From Schleiferilactobacillus shenzhenensis LY-73 (lineage in GTDB: Bacteria; Bacillota; Bacilli; Lactobacillales; Lactobacillaceae), in the NCBI RefSeq assembly GCF_000469325.1, contig NZ_KI271598.1, positions 5,082 through 44,986 on the forward strand: a stretch of 39,905 nt of DNA, in the 5' to 3' direction. The notes under the pieces were generated by a model. The model was not told the DNA's origin and did not search any database. It saw only the letters and a list, made by a program, of their open reading frames with translations. Within the stretch, counting starts at the first letter, position 1, and each line of letters opens with the position of its first letter. Both the position numbers and the translations under genes were made by a program. Positions 1 through 9,370 of the stretch are shown in pieces.

Positions 1-315
1 TGTGAAGTTGATGTTAGCGGCTTTGCCGCTTACATAAAGGCCGAGCTTTAAGACAAAATGCGCACTTTGCATTTTGGCTTAAAGTCGTGCCCACAGCTAG
101 CTCCGCAGGACCGGCTCCGCACTAGCTTCGCTTCGCCGCCCAAATCTGCGGAGCCCGGAGTCACCCGGGCCAGGGCCACACAGCTGCCCTGCCCATAAAC
201 GGGCTCCCCCGAGCAGGCCACCACAGTCCAAGGGCCATAACACCCAAAGCCCAAGTGCGGGGCTTTGGGTGTTATGGCCACTTAGCCTGGGTGGCCTAAC
301 CGCTCGGCGGAGCCC
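1..315 (+). repeat. Dispersed palindromic element, copy 1 (left end cut by window)
   Basis: This is the right part of module A plus all of module B. Module A shows a hairpin at 12-34 (stem around AGCGGC/GCCGCT), a longer hairpin at 39-92 and a right arm ending in GTCAC at 160-164. Module B spans 201-315 and is itself a long palindrome from GGGCTCC to GGAGCCC. It holds an 18-bp perfect stem at 235-277 with loop AAGTGCG. Homologous copies lie at 13740, 34341 and, inverted, at 39429-39739. No convincing protein is encoded. The left arm of module A lies outside the window. Confidence 0.85.
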
Positions 316-323
316 TCTCATGT

Positions 324-352
324 TTTTCTTACCACCCCGTTTCCGCTATAAT
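324..352 (+). promoter_or_regulatory. Promoter for the CPBP-like gene
   Basis: A perfect -10 box TATAAT lies at 347-352, about 35 bp before the start codon at 386. The -35 region (324-329, TTTTCT) is weak. The position just outside the repeat module suggests the gene has its own promoter. Confidence 0.5.
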
Positions 353-385
353 GTAGCCATCAAGCAGTCACGGAGGAATACATAT

Positions 386-1042
386 ATGGACGAGACACAA
401 CGCACGGGTCAGTCGTGGACCCAGTTCCTGATCATCGGGATCCTGTACGGTGGTTTGCTATGGTATCAGTATCAATACGTGTTAGTGAAAAAAACGACCG
501 ATACAGCCGTGATGATCTATGCCGGCGCCGCCGTTGCCTTGGCCATCATTGCTTTGGCCTGGACGCACCGGGTGCCAGCCCACCAGGGCAGCGCCACCTT
601 TCTTGCTAGCCGCGTCTACTGGCCCCTGATTGGGGTGCTGATCGTCATCGCGGCCGCGCGTTTCGGTACTGCTTACCTGCACTTTCAGTCCAACTTCCCG
701 GTGATGCCGGCGCAGCGCTTCCTGCGCAATATGACCGTGCTGGATCGGGCGATTTTCTCCACCGCCTTCAGCCTGGTGGTGCCTCTGGTGGAGCAGACCT
801 TGTTCACCCGCCTGTGGTTCAATGGGATTTGGCGCAGCCGCCATTATGCCGTCCTGGCCCTGGCCATCCTGTTGGGCGGGCTGATCCAAGGGGCCCTGGT
901 CTCGCCGGAGCTGGCTATCGGGACCGCCGTAGCGATTGCCGTGGGCTGCTTTATTTCATTTCTCGGCGGGATCACCCAGAATTATTGGGCCGCTGTGGTC
1001 GCCCAAGCCCTGAGTAATTTTCTCTTGATCTTCATTTACTAA
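386..1042 (+). CDS. CPBP-like multi-pass membrane protein, catalytic motifs degraded
   Basis: A 218-residue integral membrane protein with about six hydrophobic segments. The start at 386 is chosen because GGAGG sits about 10 bases upstream; an open frame from 269 runs through the repeat and has no such site. The segment VEQTLFTR followed by a small-residue helix resembles motif 1 (EExxxR) of CPBP/Abi membrane proteases. The second Glu is Gln here, and the expected motif 2 His is not apparent (GGLIQGALVSP occupies that place). In lactobacilli CPBP relatives occur as CAAX-type proteases or bacteriocin self-immunity proteins (family knowledge). With these substitutions, proteolysis is doubtful. 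The gene stands alone between a repeat and a bidirectional terminator. Family assignment is tentative; membrane location is secure. Confidence 0.6.
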   Translation: MDETQRTGQSWTQFLIIGILYGGLLWYQYQYVLVKKTTDTAVMIYAGAAVALAIIALAWTHRVPAHQGSATFLASRVYWPLIGVLIVIAAARFGTAYLHFQSNFPVMPAQRFLRNMTVLDRAIFSTAFSLVVPLVEQTLFTRLWFNGIWRSRHYAVLALAILLGGLIQGALVSPELAIGTAVAIAVGCFISFLGGITQNYWAAVVAQALSNFLLIFIY

Positions 1043-1064
1043 CTAGCATAGAAGAAATGGCAGT

Positions 1065-1108
1065 ACAGAAAAACGGCCTCCGATGATTGCGGGAGGCCGT
1101 TTTTCTGT
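1065..1108. terminator. Bidirectional rho-independent terminator
   Basis: The perfect stem ACGGCCTCC/GGAGGCCGT is flanked by A-run and T-run on opposite sides, so it can end both the CPBP-like gene (+) and the WxL operon (-), which converge here. Confidence 0.9.
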
Positions 1109-1112
1109 GTGC

Positions 1113-2705
1113 TTAGGGGGCCGTCGTCACCGTCCACGTCACGTCGGCTTGGTAAGTGCCTGGCGGCACCAGCGGCGTTTGGGGAATCAATAATGTCGTT
1201 TGGTCGTCCATGGCGGCCGCGAGGGCGTCGCGCTGGTTCTTGAGGACGGTGATGCTGCCTCCGTCGGCTGGAATAGTCTGGCGGGTACCGTTCAACGTGA
1301 GCTCCAAGATTGGTGTGACGTTCAGCGGCGCGTTGGTCGCGGTATTCGTGAACGGACTGACGGCGACGGCCAGCGACCACTGACTGCCATCTACTAACAG
1401 GCGGCCCTGATCATTGCCGTCGAAGGCCGCCCCGGTTCTGGTCTGTCCTGCTTGGTAGACCAGCATCGTCCCCGCGGCTGCGTTCAAGTCGTCGCCGGTG
1501 GGAACCCGGTTGCCGCCCCCGCCGGCCAGCATGAAGGTCAAGTTCGGTACCGCCCGCAAACGAATGGCCGCCGGGTTGACCCACAGCGTCGTGACGTTGG
1601 ATACCCACTGGAAGTCATGGCCGCCGGTGGTGAAGATCACAGTCAGCTGCAGAAAGTATTCCCCGGCCGCATTACCGGGGATGTTGGTCCAGCGGAAATC
1701 CGGTTGGTTCAGCGTGGTGCCAGGTGGCGAAACGCTCTGACGGCTGGGTTTTTGCAGTGTCCACTGGTAACGGACCGTGGCGCCGGCGGGGAATGCAGCC
1801 GGGTTCAAAGCCGCCGGGCGATAGGAGAACGTACTGCCTGCTGCGGCCGTTTGCGGGGTCAAGCCGCCAATAATGACTTGCGTTTGCCGGGTGAGCCGGC
1901 TGCCATCGGGGTTGGTGACTTGGGCTTGCAGAGTCGTTTGCAAACCGGCCGGATTATATTGCAGATAGGGATCGTTGGGTTGGACATCCTTAGGAGTCAG
2001 CTGGGTGGTGGTGCCGTCGGCCGGGTTGAGCGTGCCAGCCGCCGCGGGCTGCAGGGACCAGGTGACACTGCCTGTACTATTGTCAGGCATCAGGTGAGCA
2101 GCAATTGCCGCTGATTGCCCCCAAAAGATCGTCGGCGGGGTGGCGGTCGGCGCGAGGTCGGTGGCGTTCACTGGCTTCGGCACCGTGGTCAAGGCGACGA
2201 CACCACTGCGAATGACGTGGCCGTCCGTGTAAGTGACACTGAATTGTACATAGCGGGTCCCCACGCGGTTTGCCACGCCCAGATCCACCGTAAAGGACGC
2301 GGTGGGATCAACCTCAGTGATGGTCGGCGTCTGGACCGGTAAGGGTGCCCAAAGACCGGGACCAACATATTCGCGCACACTGACACTGCGCACATGTTTA
2401 CTAAAGAACCAAGGCATCGGAAACCCGCTGTAAGCTGTCGTGGTGATGGGGATGAGGACGTGCTGGCCCTGAGCTGTGGACGTGTCCGCAGGGGGTGACA
2501 TGAAACCGTAATTGACCCACCAAATTGTGAAGAGGCCATAAGTGGATTTTCCCGCAGAGCCGGGAGGGCTGGCTGGAAACTCTGGCCCAATCTCTGCGCC
2601 GGCCACCGGGACGGTGATGCCGAAGAGGCCGCCGCCCACTAATAGCAGGAGGAGCACGCTAAGCCAGCGCCAGTGTTTAACTGTGTTTGACCGCATAACG
2701 CCCAC
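1113..2705 (-). CDS. WxL domain cell-surface protein (large)
   Basis: A 530-residue secreted protein. It has a signal peptide (basic start, hydrophobic core about residues 14-35, Ala-X-Ala-like end VAGA). A long Gly/Pro/Thr-rich middle region with Ig-like beta repeats follows. The C-terminal WxL domain covers about residues 380-530. The first WxL motif is WSL; the second, near the end, reads WTV instead of WTL. WxL domains bind peptidoglycan or partner DUF916 proteins at the surface of Gram-positive bacteria (family knowledge). The GTG start at 2705 overlaps the DUF916 gene by 29 bp and has GAAAGAAG upstream; an ATG at 2696 is an alternative. Last gene of a three-gene cassette, implying co-assembly with its neighbours. 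Confidence 0.88.
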   Translation of the reverse strand: MGVMRSNTVKHWRWLSVLLLLLVGGGLFGITVPVAGAEIGPEFPASPPGSAGKSTYGLFTIWWVNYGFMSPPADTSTAQGQHVLIPITTTAYSGFPMPWFFSKHVRSVSVREYVGPGLWAPLPVQTPTITEVDPTASFTVDLGVANRVGTRYVQFSVTYTDGHVIRSGVVALTTVPKPVNATDLAPTATPPTIFWGQSAAIAAHLMPDNSTGSVTWSLQPAAAGTLNPADGTTTQLTPKDVQPNDPYLQYNPAGLQTTLQAQVTNPDGSRLTRQTQVIIGGLTPQTAAAGSTFSYRPAALNPAAFPAGATVRYQWTLQKPSRQSVSPPGTTLNQPDFRWTNIPGNAAGEYFLQLTVIFTTGGHDFQWVSNVTTLWVNPAAIRLRAVPNLTFMLAGGGGNRVPTGDDLNAAAGTMLVYQAGQTRTGAAFDGNDQGRLLVDGSQWSLAVAVSPFTNTATNAPLNVTPILELTLNGTRQTIPADGGSITVLKNQRDALAAAMDDQTTLLIPQTPLVPPGTYQADVTWTVTTAP

Positions 2706-3717
2706 GCTTCTTTCGGGTCTGAATCATCACGGCGAGGACGGTGGCACCGCCGCCGAAGCCCACGGCGGCCAGAATCAGCCACCATACGACCCTATTTTGC
2801 GGTGCACCGGGATGAACGATCACCGCTTGGTGGGCAGCGGCTGCAGTGACGGTGAAGCCGCGCACGAGCCGGAACGTTTTACCCAGTGCCGTCCCCGTTA
2901 CCGTGAGCTGGTAATGCCCCGGGGTGAGCTGCTGGCCGGCGGGAATCGTCAAGGTGAATTGACTCGTCGGCGCCATCGCCCCCTTGGTGAGCCGTTTTTT
3001 GAAGAGGACACTCGGATTACCGGTGCGCGATACTTGAGCAGTCAATGCCAGATCCCTGAAGCTTTGGGGCGCTTCATTTCTAATCACCGCCTTCACGGCT
3101 GACTGATTGCCGGTGATGGTTGGCACCACGCTGCCCAAGGCCAGCTGCGGGGCGGCTGACTGCCCAGGCGCGGTACTGAGAACGATGCCTACGGCCCGGG
3201 CGAAGTGGTTGGCGAGGGTGAACTGGCCCTTGACGGTCGGCGTCTTAGTCATGTCCAAAGCGTAGAGACTGCCCAGAATTTCACCAGGGAAGCCTTGGGC
3301 GGGAATCGCGTAAGTGAAGGTGACGATGCGGGCGGTGCCTGCCGGCAGGGTAATGGTGACGGGGGGAGAAAAGAACTGGTTCAATGTGTACCGCGCACTG
3401 GGGTCCTGGGGCTGCCGGCTCGGCGTGTAATCGATGTCCGGGACATTGGTCGTGGTCGCCGGTACCGGGGTCAGGCGAATCGTCCGGGCCTCGGCCTGAC
3501 TGAGATTGGCCACCTGGACCTGCAGCTGGTACGTCTGGCCGGGTGTCACCCGCAGCACAAAGTAGCCCGGCCGGCCGCCGGTCTGGTTGGCCGGGTACAC
3601 CGGCGTGACCACGAACGCAGCCCCGCCGGAGGTTGTCGCAGCCTGCGCGCCGGGGGCTGCCCAAACGCAGACGGCCAGCCAGACGATACTCAGGAGAAAC
3701 AGACGTCTTTTATTCAC
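2677..3717 (-). CDS. DUF916/DUF3324 WxL-interacting membrane protein
   Basis: A 346-residue protein with an N-terminal signal peptide ending AQA, an extracellular beta-rich DUF916 region, a DUF3324-like second half and one C-terminal transmembrane helix (VVWWLILAAVGFGGG) followed by basic RKKRGR. This is the hallmark architecture of the membrane-anchored partner of WxL proteins. I place the start at GTG 3717 because GGAGAGG lies 8 bases upstream; a GTG at 3726 directly abuts that site. It sits between two WxL genes and overlaps the downstream one, consistent with a WxL complex in which this protein is the membrane tether. DUF916 assignment is confident; ligand and substrate are unknown. Confidence 0.9.
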   Translation of the reverse strand: MNKRRLFLLSIVWLAVCVWAAPGAQAATTSGGAAFVVTPVYPANQTGGRPGYFVLRVTPGQTYQLQVQVANLSQAEARTIRLTPVPATTTNVPDIDYTPSRQPQDPSARYTLNQFFSPPVTITLPAGTARIVTFTYAIPAQGFPGEILGSLYALDMTKTPTVKGQFTLANHFARAVGIVLSTAPGQSAAPQLALGSVVPTITGNQSAVKAVIRNEAPQSFRDLALTAQVSRTGNPSVLFKKRLTKGAMAPTSQFTLTIPAGQQLTPGHYQLTVTGTALGKTFRLVRGFTVTAAAAHQAVIVHPGAPQNRVVWWLILAAVGFGGGATVLAVMIQTRKKRGRYAVKHS

Positions 3718-3790
3718 CTTTCTCACCTCTCCACGCTAAACAGCGGCGTCCTCAGCAGGCGATGAAGCCGCTGGGGGCGCCAAGTCTGGA

Positions 3791-4552
3791 CTACTGGCCA
3801 GTGACCAGCGTCCAGGTAATGCTGGATTGATAGACGGTGTTGGCCGGAATATTCGCGGCCTGACCAGGGAAGGTCAGCTTGGCAGCGGCGGCCTGGTTGA
3901 ATTGCCAGCTGGTGCGGCCGATACCGTTGCCGGCGGCAGCGGTCGCTAACGTGGTACCGCCGGCGGTAACCGTCTGACCGATGGCCAAGGCGGTCGCGTC
4001 ACCCACCTGAGTGGTGGCGGCGGCCGTCAGGGGCATCGTCACGTCAGTCAGGTCCGGCGCATCCGGAGCGGCGAAACTGGCCGCCAGTTTGGCAGTAAGC
4101 TGCCAGCCGGTGCCGGTTCCGCGGAGGTCGTCGACGATCAGCTGACCGGTGGTATTGCCGTCAAAGGCATGCTGGTTTTTCGACTGGACGGTATCGGTAC
4201 CCGCGGTCACGGTGTTATCTTTCAGCGCCTGGCTGCCGCCGAGCATGAGCGTTCGTACCGGCACAGGACCAAAGTTCAGGTCGGGTACAGCGACCAGGGC
4301 AAGGCTGCCAGAGAGGACCGAGAACTCGGCGGTGGACTTGCCGGCAGCCCCGTCCGGACCGGCCACGGCAAAGTACTTCGTCGGCTTGGTCACCGCGGTC
4401 GTAAAGCTCAAGTTATACCCGCTGTCGCCCGGGCCCGGACCACCTTCGGCCGCTGCCGCTTGGACGCGGGCCGCAGGTACCAGCAGAAGCAAGGCCGCGC
4501 CGCTGAGGCACAGTGCGCGGCGGGCCTGACGATAATTGATCATGAGAATCAT
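3791..4552 (-). CDS. WxL domain surface protein (small)
   Basis: A 253-residue secreted WxL protein, essentially signal peptide plus WxL domain. The hydrophobic segment LCLSGAALLLLVPAARVQA ends in a cleavage-like VQA. The domain contains the motif WQL after a GTG turn, and ends with WTL nine to seven residues from the C-terminus, both canonical. The start at ATG 4552 has AAGGAAG 8 bases upstream; a GTG at 4576 extends the frame but has no site. First gene of the WxL/DUF916/WxL operon, with a -10 box just upstream. Such small WxL proteins are typically wall-associated and bind the DUF916 partner encoded next door (family knowledge). Confidence 0.9.
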   Translation of the reverse strand: MILMINYRQARRALCLSGAALLLLVPAARVQAAAAEGGPGPGDSGYNLSFTTAVTKPTKYFAVAGPDGAAGKSTAEFSVLSGSLALVAVPDLNFGPVPVRTLMLGGSQALKDNTVTAGTDTVQSKNQHAFDGNTTGQLIVDDLRGTGTGWQLTAKLAASFAAPDAPDLTDVTMPLTAAATTQVGDATALAIGQTVTAGGTTLATAAAGNGIGRTSWQFNQAAAAKLTFPGQAANIPANTVYQSSITWTLVTGQ

Positions 4553-4580
4553 GGACACTTCCTTTCGTCTGTTCACCGTC

Positions 4581-4586
4581 AGTATA
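4581..4586 (-). promoter_or_regulatory. -10 box of the WxL operon
   Basis: On the minus strand TATACT lies about 29 bases before the ATG at 4552. No clear -35 hexamer is visible at 16-18 bases. I see no gene in the rest of 4587-4779. Confidence 0.4.
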
Positions 4587-4779
4587 GCCGGGTTTGTGAA
4601 AGAAAAGCCCCTGGCGGCTTGATCGTCAAGTGGGAAAAATACGCATTAGAAAGGGCGTCTGACCGTCTGCTGGGTCAGGCTATTGCCAAACTCTGTTCGA
4701 AATTACACAAAGATTGACGGGCGACCCGGCCAATGCACCGCCCAGCTGTGAAAAGCCTGTTCATGGTCGAATCAACGCC

Positions 4780-4811
4780 AAACAAAAACGCCTGTCAAAA
4801 AGGCAGGCGTT
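4780..4811 (-). terminator. Terminator of the helD-like gene
   Basis: Read on the minus strand, the stem AACGCCTG/CAGGCGTT is followed by TTTTTG. It lies 24 bp after the helicase stop codon. Confidence 0.85.
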
Positions 4812-4834
4812 AACAGACAATGGGTGAAGGCCGC

Positions 4835-7132
4835 TCAGACCACCGCGTGGGTGGGCCGTAAATCTTGGTAATCGTACAAGGTGGTCGGCAGGGCGCGGAG
4901 CAACGGCGAGGGCCGGTCAATGCCGATCAGTACCAGGCTGTGCATCGCCCGGGAACAGATGGTATAGAGCACATCGGCGCTGCCGGCGGTGCCAAAGTTG
5001 TACGCGGAGATGTCGTAGGCAATGACCGCATCGAACTCTAACCCCTTGGCCAGGTAAATCGGCAGAATGAGGATTCCCGGTGCCAACGACCGGTCGTGTT
5101 CGCTCATCAGCTTGACCGGCACTTCGCTGGCGAGCCGGGAGTACAGTGCGGTGGCTTCCTGGGCAGTTTTTGTCAGGATGGCCACCGTTTTGTTAGTCTG
5201 CAGCAGCGCCGTCGCTTCCCGGGAGACAGCGGCAATGGCTTCTGTATGGGGACAGACGATGTACGTCGGTTTCTCCCCGGAGCGGGCGAAAGCAGTGATG
5301 TCGCCGCCATCGGGGAGCAGGGCCTTGGCCAGATTGGTGATCTCCTGTGTCGAACGGTAGCTCTTGTTCAGCGTGTGGCTGCTGATGCGGCCCCCGCGGA
5401 ACAGCGCCCGGACGGCGGCCAGGCGGTCCTCTTTCTCATAGTGGGCACTGAAGACGTCTTGGTCCCGATCGCCCAGCAGAGTGAAGTGGGCCTTGGGGAA
5501 GGCGTGGCGCAGGTACGTGATCTGGGCCAGCGAATAGTCCTGCATCTCGTCGATGAACAGGTAGCGGATGCTGTGGTTCTGGCCGCCGCCGGTGAGCAGG
5601 TCGCGCAGGTACAGCAGCGGCGCGGCGTCGCTCAGGGGAATCGTGTGCCGTTCCACGTGCTGGGTGAAGGCGGCGATCATCTCGGCCCAGCCGGCGGTGC
5701 TGATGCCGGCGGGCCGGGCGGTGGTGAGAAAAGCGGCGTACTGCTGGTAAAAATCAATGAAGTAATTGTTGTAGATGGCGTTGTAGACCGGTTCGTAGCG
5801 GCGGAAGACCAGCTTGCGGGCGAGGTAGTGCAGCTCGGCGTCCGGGTCGGTGAATTCCTTGTCCCGGGTCCAGCGCTCCAAAGTCGCATCGTCCAGCAGG
5901 GAGACCTCGTCTTCGATGTCTTCTTCCAGGGCCAGCCGCCGGAGGCGTTTCTTCAAGCGGGTGATCAAGATGTTCTTGGTCCGCAGGAACTTGTCCGCCA
6001 GCCGCATCTGGGCTGGCAGCTTGGCGAAGATGCGCTGGATCTCGTCCCGGCTGAAGAAGGTCTCGCCGTTGAAGTCGATGGGGGTGAAGGCCAGCATCTG
6101 GGGCGGGGTGGTCTGGAGATACGCCCGCACCTGATCCATGAAGGCGGCACTCTCCTTGTAGCGGCGCATCTGCTGGGTGGCCGCCGGCAGATTGGCCATG
6201 TCGGCCTCGAAGCGTTCGAACAAGGACTCCACGTGCAGCCCCTCGAAGCGCTGACCCAGGAATTCTGCCAGGGTGACCTGGCGCATGTTCTTCTCGCCCA
6301 GGCTGGGCAGGACTTTAGAAATATAACTGGAAAACAGCCGGTTCGGCGAGAATAGGATCATCTGGTCTGAATCCAGCTGGTTGCGGGCGTGGTACAGCAG
6401 GTACGCTACCCTCTGAAGGATGGCGCTGGTTTTGCCGGAACCGGCGACGCCTTGGACCAGGAGCAGATCGGCATCGGTGTTGCGGATGATGTCGTTTTGG
6501 GCTTTCTGAATGGTCGAGACGATGTTGCGCATATACTCATCGGTCTGCTGCCCAAGGACGTGCTGCAAGACCGAATCGCCCACCGTCTCGTTGGTGTCGA
6601 ACATGTTGTCGATGTGTCCGTCTGTAATCTGAAATTGACGTTTGCGGGTCAGGTCCACCTGCTGGCGGCCCATGGGCGCGTCGTAGGTGGCCGGCCCCAG
6701 TGTGCCGTTATAATAGAGGGCACTGATCGGCGCCCGCCAATCGTAGACGAGGAAGTGGTCATCCCCGTCCATCAGCGTGGCCGTGCCGATGTAGAGCGTG
6801 TCGCGGCCGTCGGCTTCCTGGATATCGATCCGCCCGAAATACGGCGACCCCGCCAGCAGCCTCAGCCGCTTCTCCGTGTCTTGGAGGATCCGCTCGCTCT
6901 CCATCTGGCCGGCGATCATGTTTTTCTGCTGCTGGACGGCGGCGTTGGTTTCCATCCGGTCGTCGACTTCGAAGGTGTTGACCTTGGTGTTTTCGCCGTA
7001 GTTTTCGTCCAGCCGCCGCGTTTCGGCCTTGGCTTGGGCTAATTCGTTTTGGGCGGCAGCCAGTTGCGCGGTGATGATTTGCGATACCCGGTCCACCCGG
7101 GCTTGTTCATATTGGCGTTCTTTCGCTTGCAT
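4835..7132 (-). CDS. helD: HelD-type superfamily 1 helicase (RNA polymerase recycling ATPase)
   Basis: A 765-residue UvrD/Rep-like SF1 ATPase close to the usual HelD length. It begins with a charged coiled-coil arm (about residues 1-75), which in HelD inserts into the RNA polymerase secondary channel (family knowledge). Walker A is GVAGSGKTS at about 227-236. The DEXQ-type Walker B is FIDEMQD, followed by LLGDRDQD. The C-terminal motifs include ILPIYLAKGLEFD, the UvrD-type motif V region. HelD releases stalled RNA polymerase using ATP. I set the start at ATG 7132 because AAAGGTGG lies just upstream; the longer frame from 7219 adds an unrelated leader. Transcribed alone with its own terminator. 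What it cannot tell us is whether it acts on DNA as well. Confidence 0.85.
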   Translation of the reverse strand: MQAKERQYEQARVDRVSQIITAQLAAAQNELAQAKAETRRLDENYGENTKVNTFEVDDRMETNAAVQQQKNMIAGQMESERILQDTEKRLRLLAGSPYFGRIDIQEADGRDTLYIGTATLMDGDDHFLVYDWRAPISALYYNGTLGPATYDAPMGRQQVDLTRKRQFQITDGHIDNMFDTNETVGDSVLQHVLGQQTDEYMRNIVSTIQKAQNDIIRNTDADLLLVQGVAGSGKTSAILQRVAYLLYHARNQLDSDQMILFSPNRLFSSYISKVLPSLGEKNMRQVTLAEFLGQRFEGLHVESLFERFEADMANLPAATQQMRRYKESAAFMDQVRAYLQTTPPQMLAFTPIDFNGETFFSRDEIQRIFAKLPAQMRLADKFLRTKNILITRLKKRLRRLALEEDIEDEVSLLDDATLERWTRDKEFTDPDAELHYLARKLVFRRYEPVYNAIYNNYFIDFYQQYAAFLTTARPAGISTAGWAEMIAAFTQHVERHTIPLSDAAPLLYLRDLLTGGGQNHSIRYLFIDEMQDYSLAQITYLRHAFPKAHFTLLGDRDQDVFSAHYEKEDRLAAVRALFRGGRISSHTLNKSYRSTQEITNLAKALLPDGGDITAFARSGEKPTYIVCPHTEAIAAVSREATALLQTNKTVAILTKTAQEATALYSRLASEVPVKLMSEHDRSLAPGILILPIYLAKGLEFDAVIAYDISAYNFGTAGSADVLYTICSRAMHSLVLIGIDRPSPLLRALPTTLYDYQDLRPTHAVV

Positions 7133-7267
7133 TAATTCCCACCTTTTCTTGAGTACATTGTGGGTGACGGTCAGAAATGGTTTGGAGAATAGTGTAGCCG
7201 GTTGAGCCGGCTTGTGCAAGTGAAAGACACGGCGGCCCGCCTTCTGGCGAACCGGCGAAGTCCCTGG

Positions 7268-7570
7268 TTAAAAATGAAACAGGTGATGGAAGAGCCGATT
7301 GATCAGGTAGCCGATCCCAAAGAGAACGGTCAGGGCCGCAAGGAAAGCCAAGCGCCACGTCAGCGAATAGGTGATGTAATTCTGGAAGCTGGTGTGGTCG
7401 TAAGGCCAAAAGATCAAGCCGGCCCCCAGCAAGTACACGACCAGCCAGGCATACCACGGGGTCCGCGACGCGGGGGCTTCAGGGTGCTGCCGGCGCTGCC
7501 GGAAGTAGACCACAAAGATGATGACGAGGAAAATGCCATTAACGATAATAAGCGGTAAACTGTGATTCAT
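7268..7570 (-). CDS. Small three-helix membrane protein
   Basis: A 100-residue protein with AGGAGG well placed before ATG 7570. It has three hydrophobic segments (about residues 6-23, 41-57, 70-92) separated by a basic loop RQRRQH and a loop with WPYDHTSFQ. I do not recognise a family. It lies upstream of the helicase gene on the same strand, 135 bp away, and may or may not share a transcript. Confidence 0.65.
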   Translation of the reverse strand: MNHSLPLIIVNGIFLVIIFVVYFRQRRQHPEAPASRTPWYAWLVVYLLGAGLIFWPYDHTSFQNYITYSLTWRLAFLAALTVLFGIGYLINRLFHHLFHF

Positions 7571-7739
7571 TTGAATGCCTCCTGACGGCGGTCCAAAACA
7601 ATGGGTTGTCTATATAATGGAAAGCAGCGTATCGCCGTCTCAGCCTGGCTCAGGCAACAGGGGCAGTGCAACGCTATTGTTTCACCATATCGGTTGGGAA
7701 AGGGCGAGTCTATCACATTAATGTAAAAATGAGTCCCAA

Positions 7740-7773
7740 GAATAAAACCCCCGCAACGCGACGCGTGCGGGGG
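7740..7773 (-). terminator. Terminator after the 82-residue membrane protein
   Basis: On the minus strand the stem CCCCCGCACGCG pairs with CGTTGCGGGGG and is followed by TTTTATT. It begins 13 bp after the stop codon at 7786. The stretch 7571-7739 shows no gene. Confidence 0.85.
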
Positions 7774-7785
7774 ACGGATACTAAC

Positions 7786-8034
7786 TTACTGACGACGGAA
7801 ACGGAAACCGTGACGATAGAGAAAAATTGATCCTTGCCAGGCTGCAAAAGATAGAAACAGACTTGCGAGACCAATTACAGTTGTTGCCGTACTGGCCGCC
7901 AAACCGATGCGTGCCAGCCACACGATTACTGCATAGAACGGCGTGAGCATCGCGACAATAAGCAGTTGCGCAGGATACTTGGACATCACTGGATGGGCTT
8001 CTTCAAGGTTTGATTTATTGGTTTTGGCAATCAT
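7786..8034 (-). CDS. Small two-helix membrane protein
   Basis: An 82-residue protein with a polar N-terminus of about 20 residues, then two transmembrane segments (about 24-45 and 48-70) and a basic tail YRHGFRFRRQ. GGAAAGAGAG precedes ATG 8034. A well-formed promoter lies upstream and a strong terminator follows, so it is an independent unit. Codon use is less GC-rich than in the neighbouring helD and trpS genes. I do not recognise it. Confidence 0.6.
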   Translation of the reverse strand: MIAKTNKSNLEEAHPVMSKYPAQLLIVAMLTPFYAVIVWLARIGLAASTATTVIGLASLFLSFAAWQGSIFLYRHGFRFRRQ

Positions 8035-8119
8035 GTTAGCACTCTCTTTCCGGAATTATGACACGTGTTAAAACCTGATTCCATCCGAGCATTATCCGCA
8101 TCGACTGCCACCCGCTATC

Positions 8120-8147
8120 ATTATACAACCGACGCGGCACGGACAAT
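8120..8147 (-). promoter_or_regulatory. Promoter of the 82-residue membrane protein gene
   Basis: Minus-strand -10 TATAAT at 8120-8125 with a TTGTCC-like -35 at 8141-8147 and 15-16 bases between. It leaves an 85-base untranslated leader. Confidence 0.55.
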
Positions 8148-8249
8148 ACAGTGATGCCCTGGTGATTAGCAGTCAATGCGGGCGTGTTTGTGTATTGTTA
8201 ATTGGCGCACGGGTAACAGCTTTCATTGACCAATGCAGCGGACCAAACC

Positions 8250-8278
8250 TTGACAACGTTCTCCCTATTCCCCAAACT
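8250..8278 (+). promoter_or_regulatory. Possible trpS promoter
   Basis: A perfect -35 hexamer TTGACA lies at 8250-8255, but the hexamer 17 bases on (CAAACT, 8273-8278) is a poor -10. No T-box signature (GGTGGNACCGCG) is visible in the 170 bases before trpS. Confidence 0.3.
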
Positions 8279-8287
8279 GAATCATGA

Positions 8288-9352
<1,065 letters not shown>

Positions 9353-9370
9353 AGAACGGAAGCGGCAAAC

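Noticed and set aside
5096-6355. Open frame of 419 codons on the plus strand opposite the helD-like gene
   Set aside because: Antisense shadow of a GC-rich gene with clear SF1 motifs on the other strand; no ribosome site or domain. The same applies to long antisense frames opposite ppk (20142-21383), metS (35484-36587) and the DUF62 gene.
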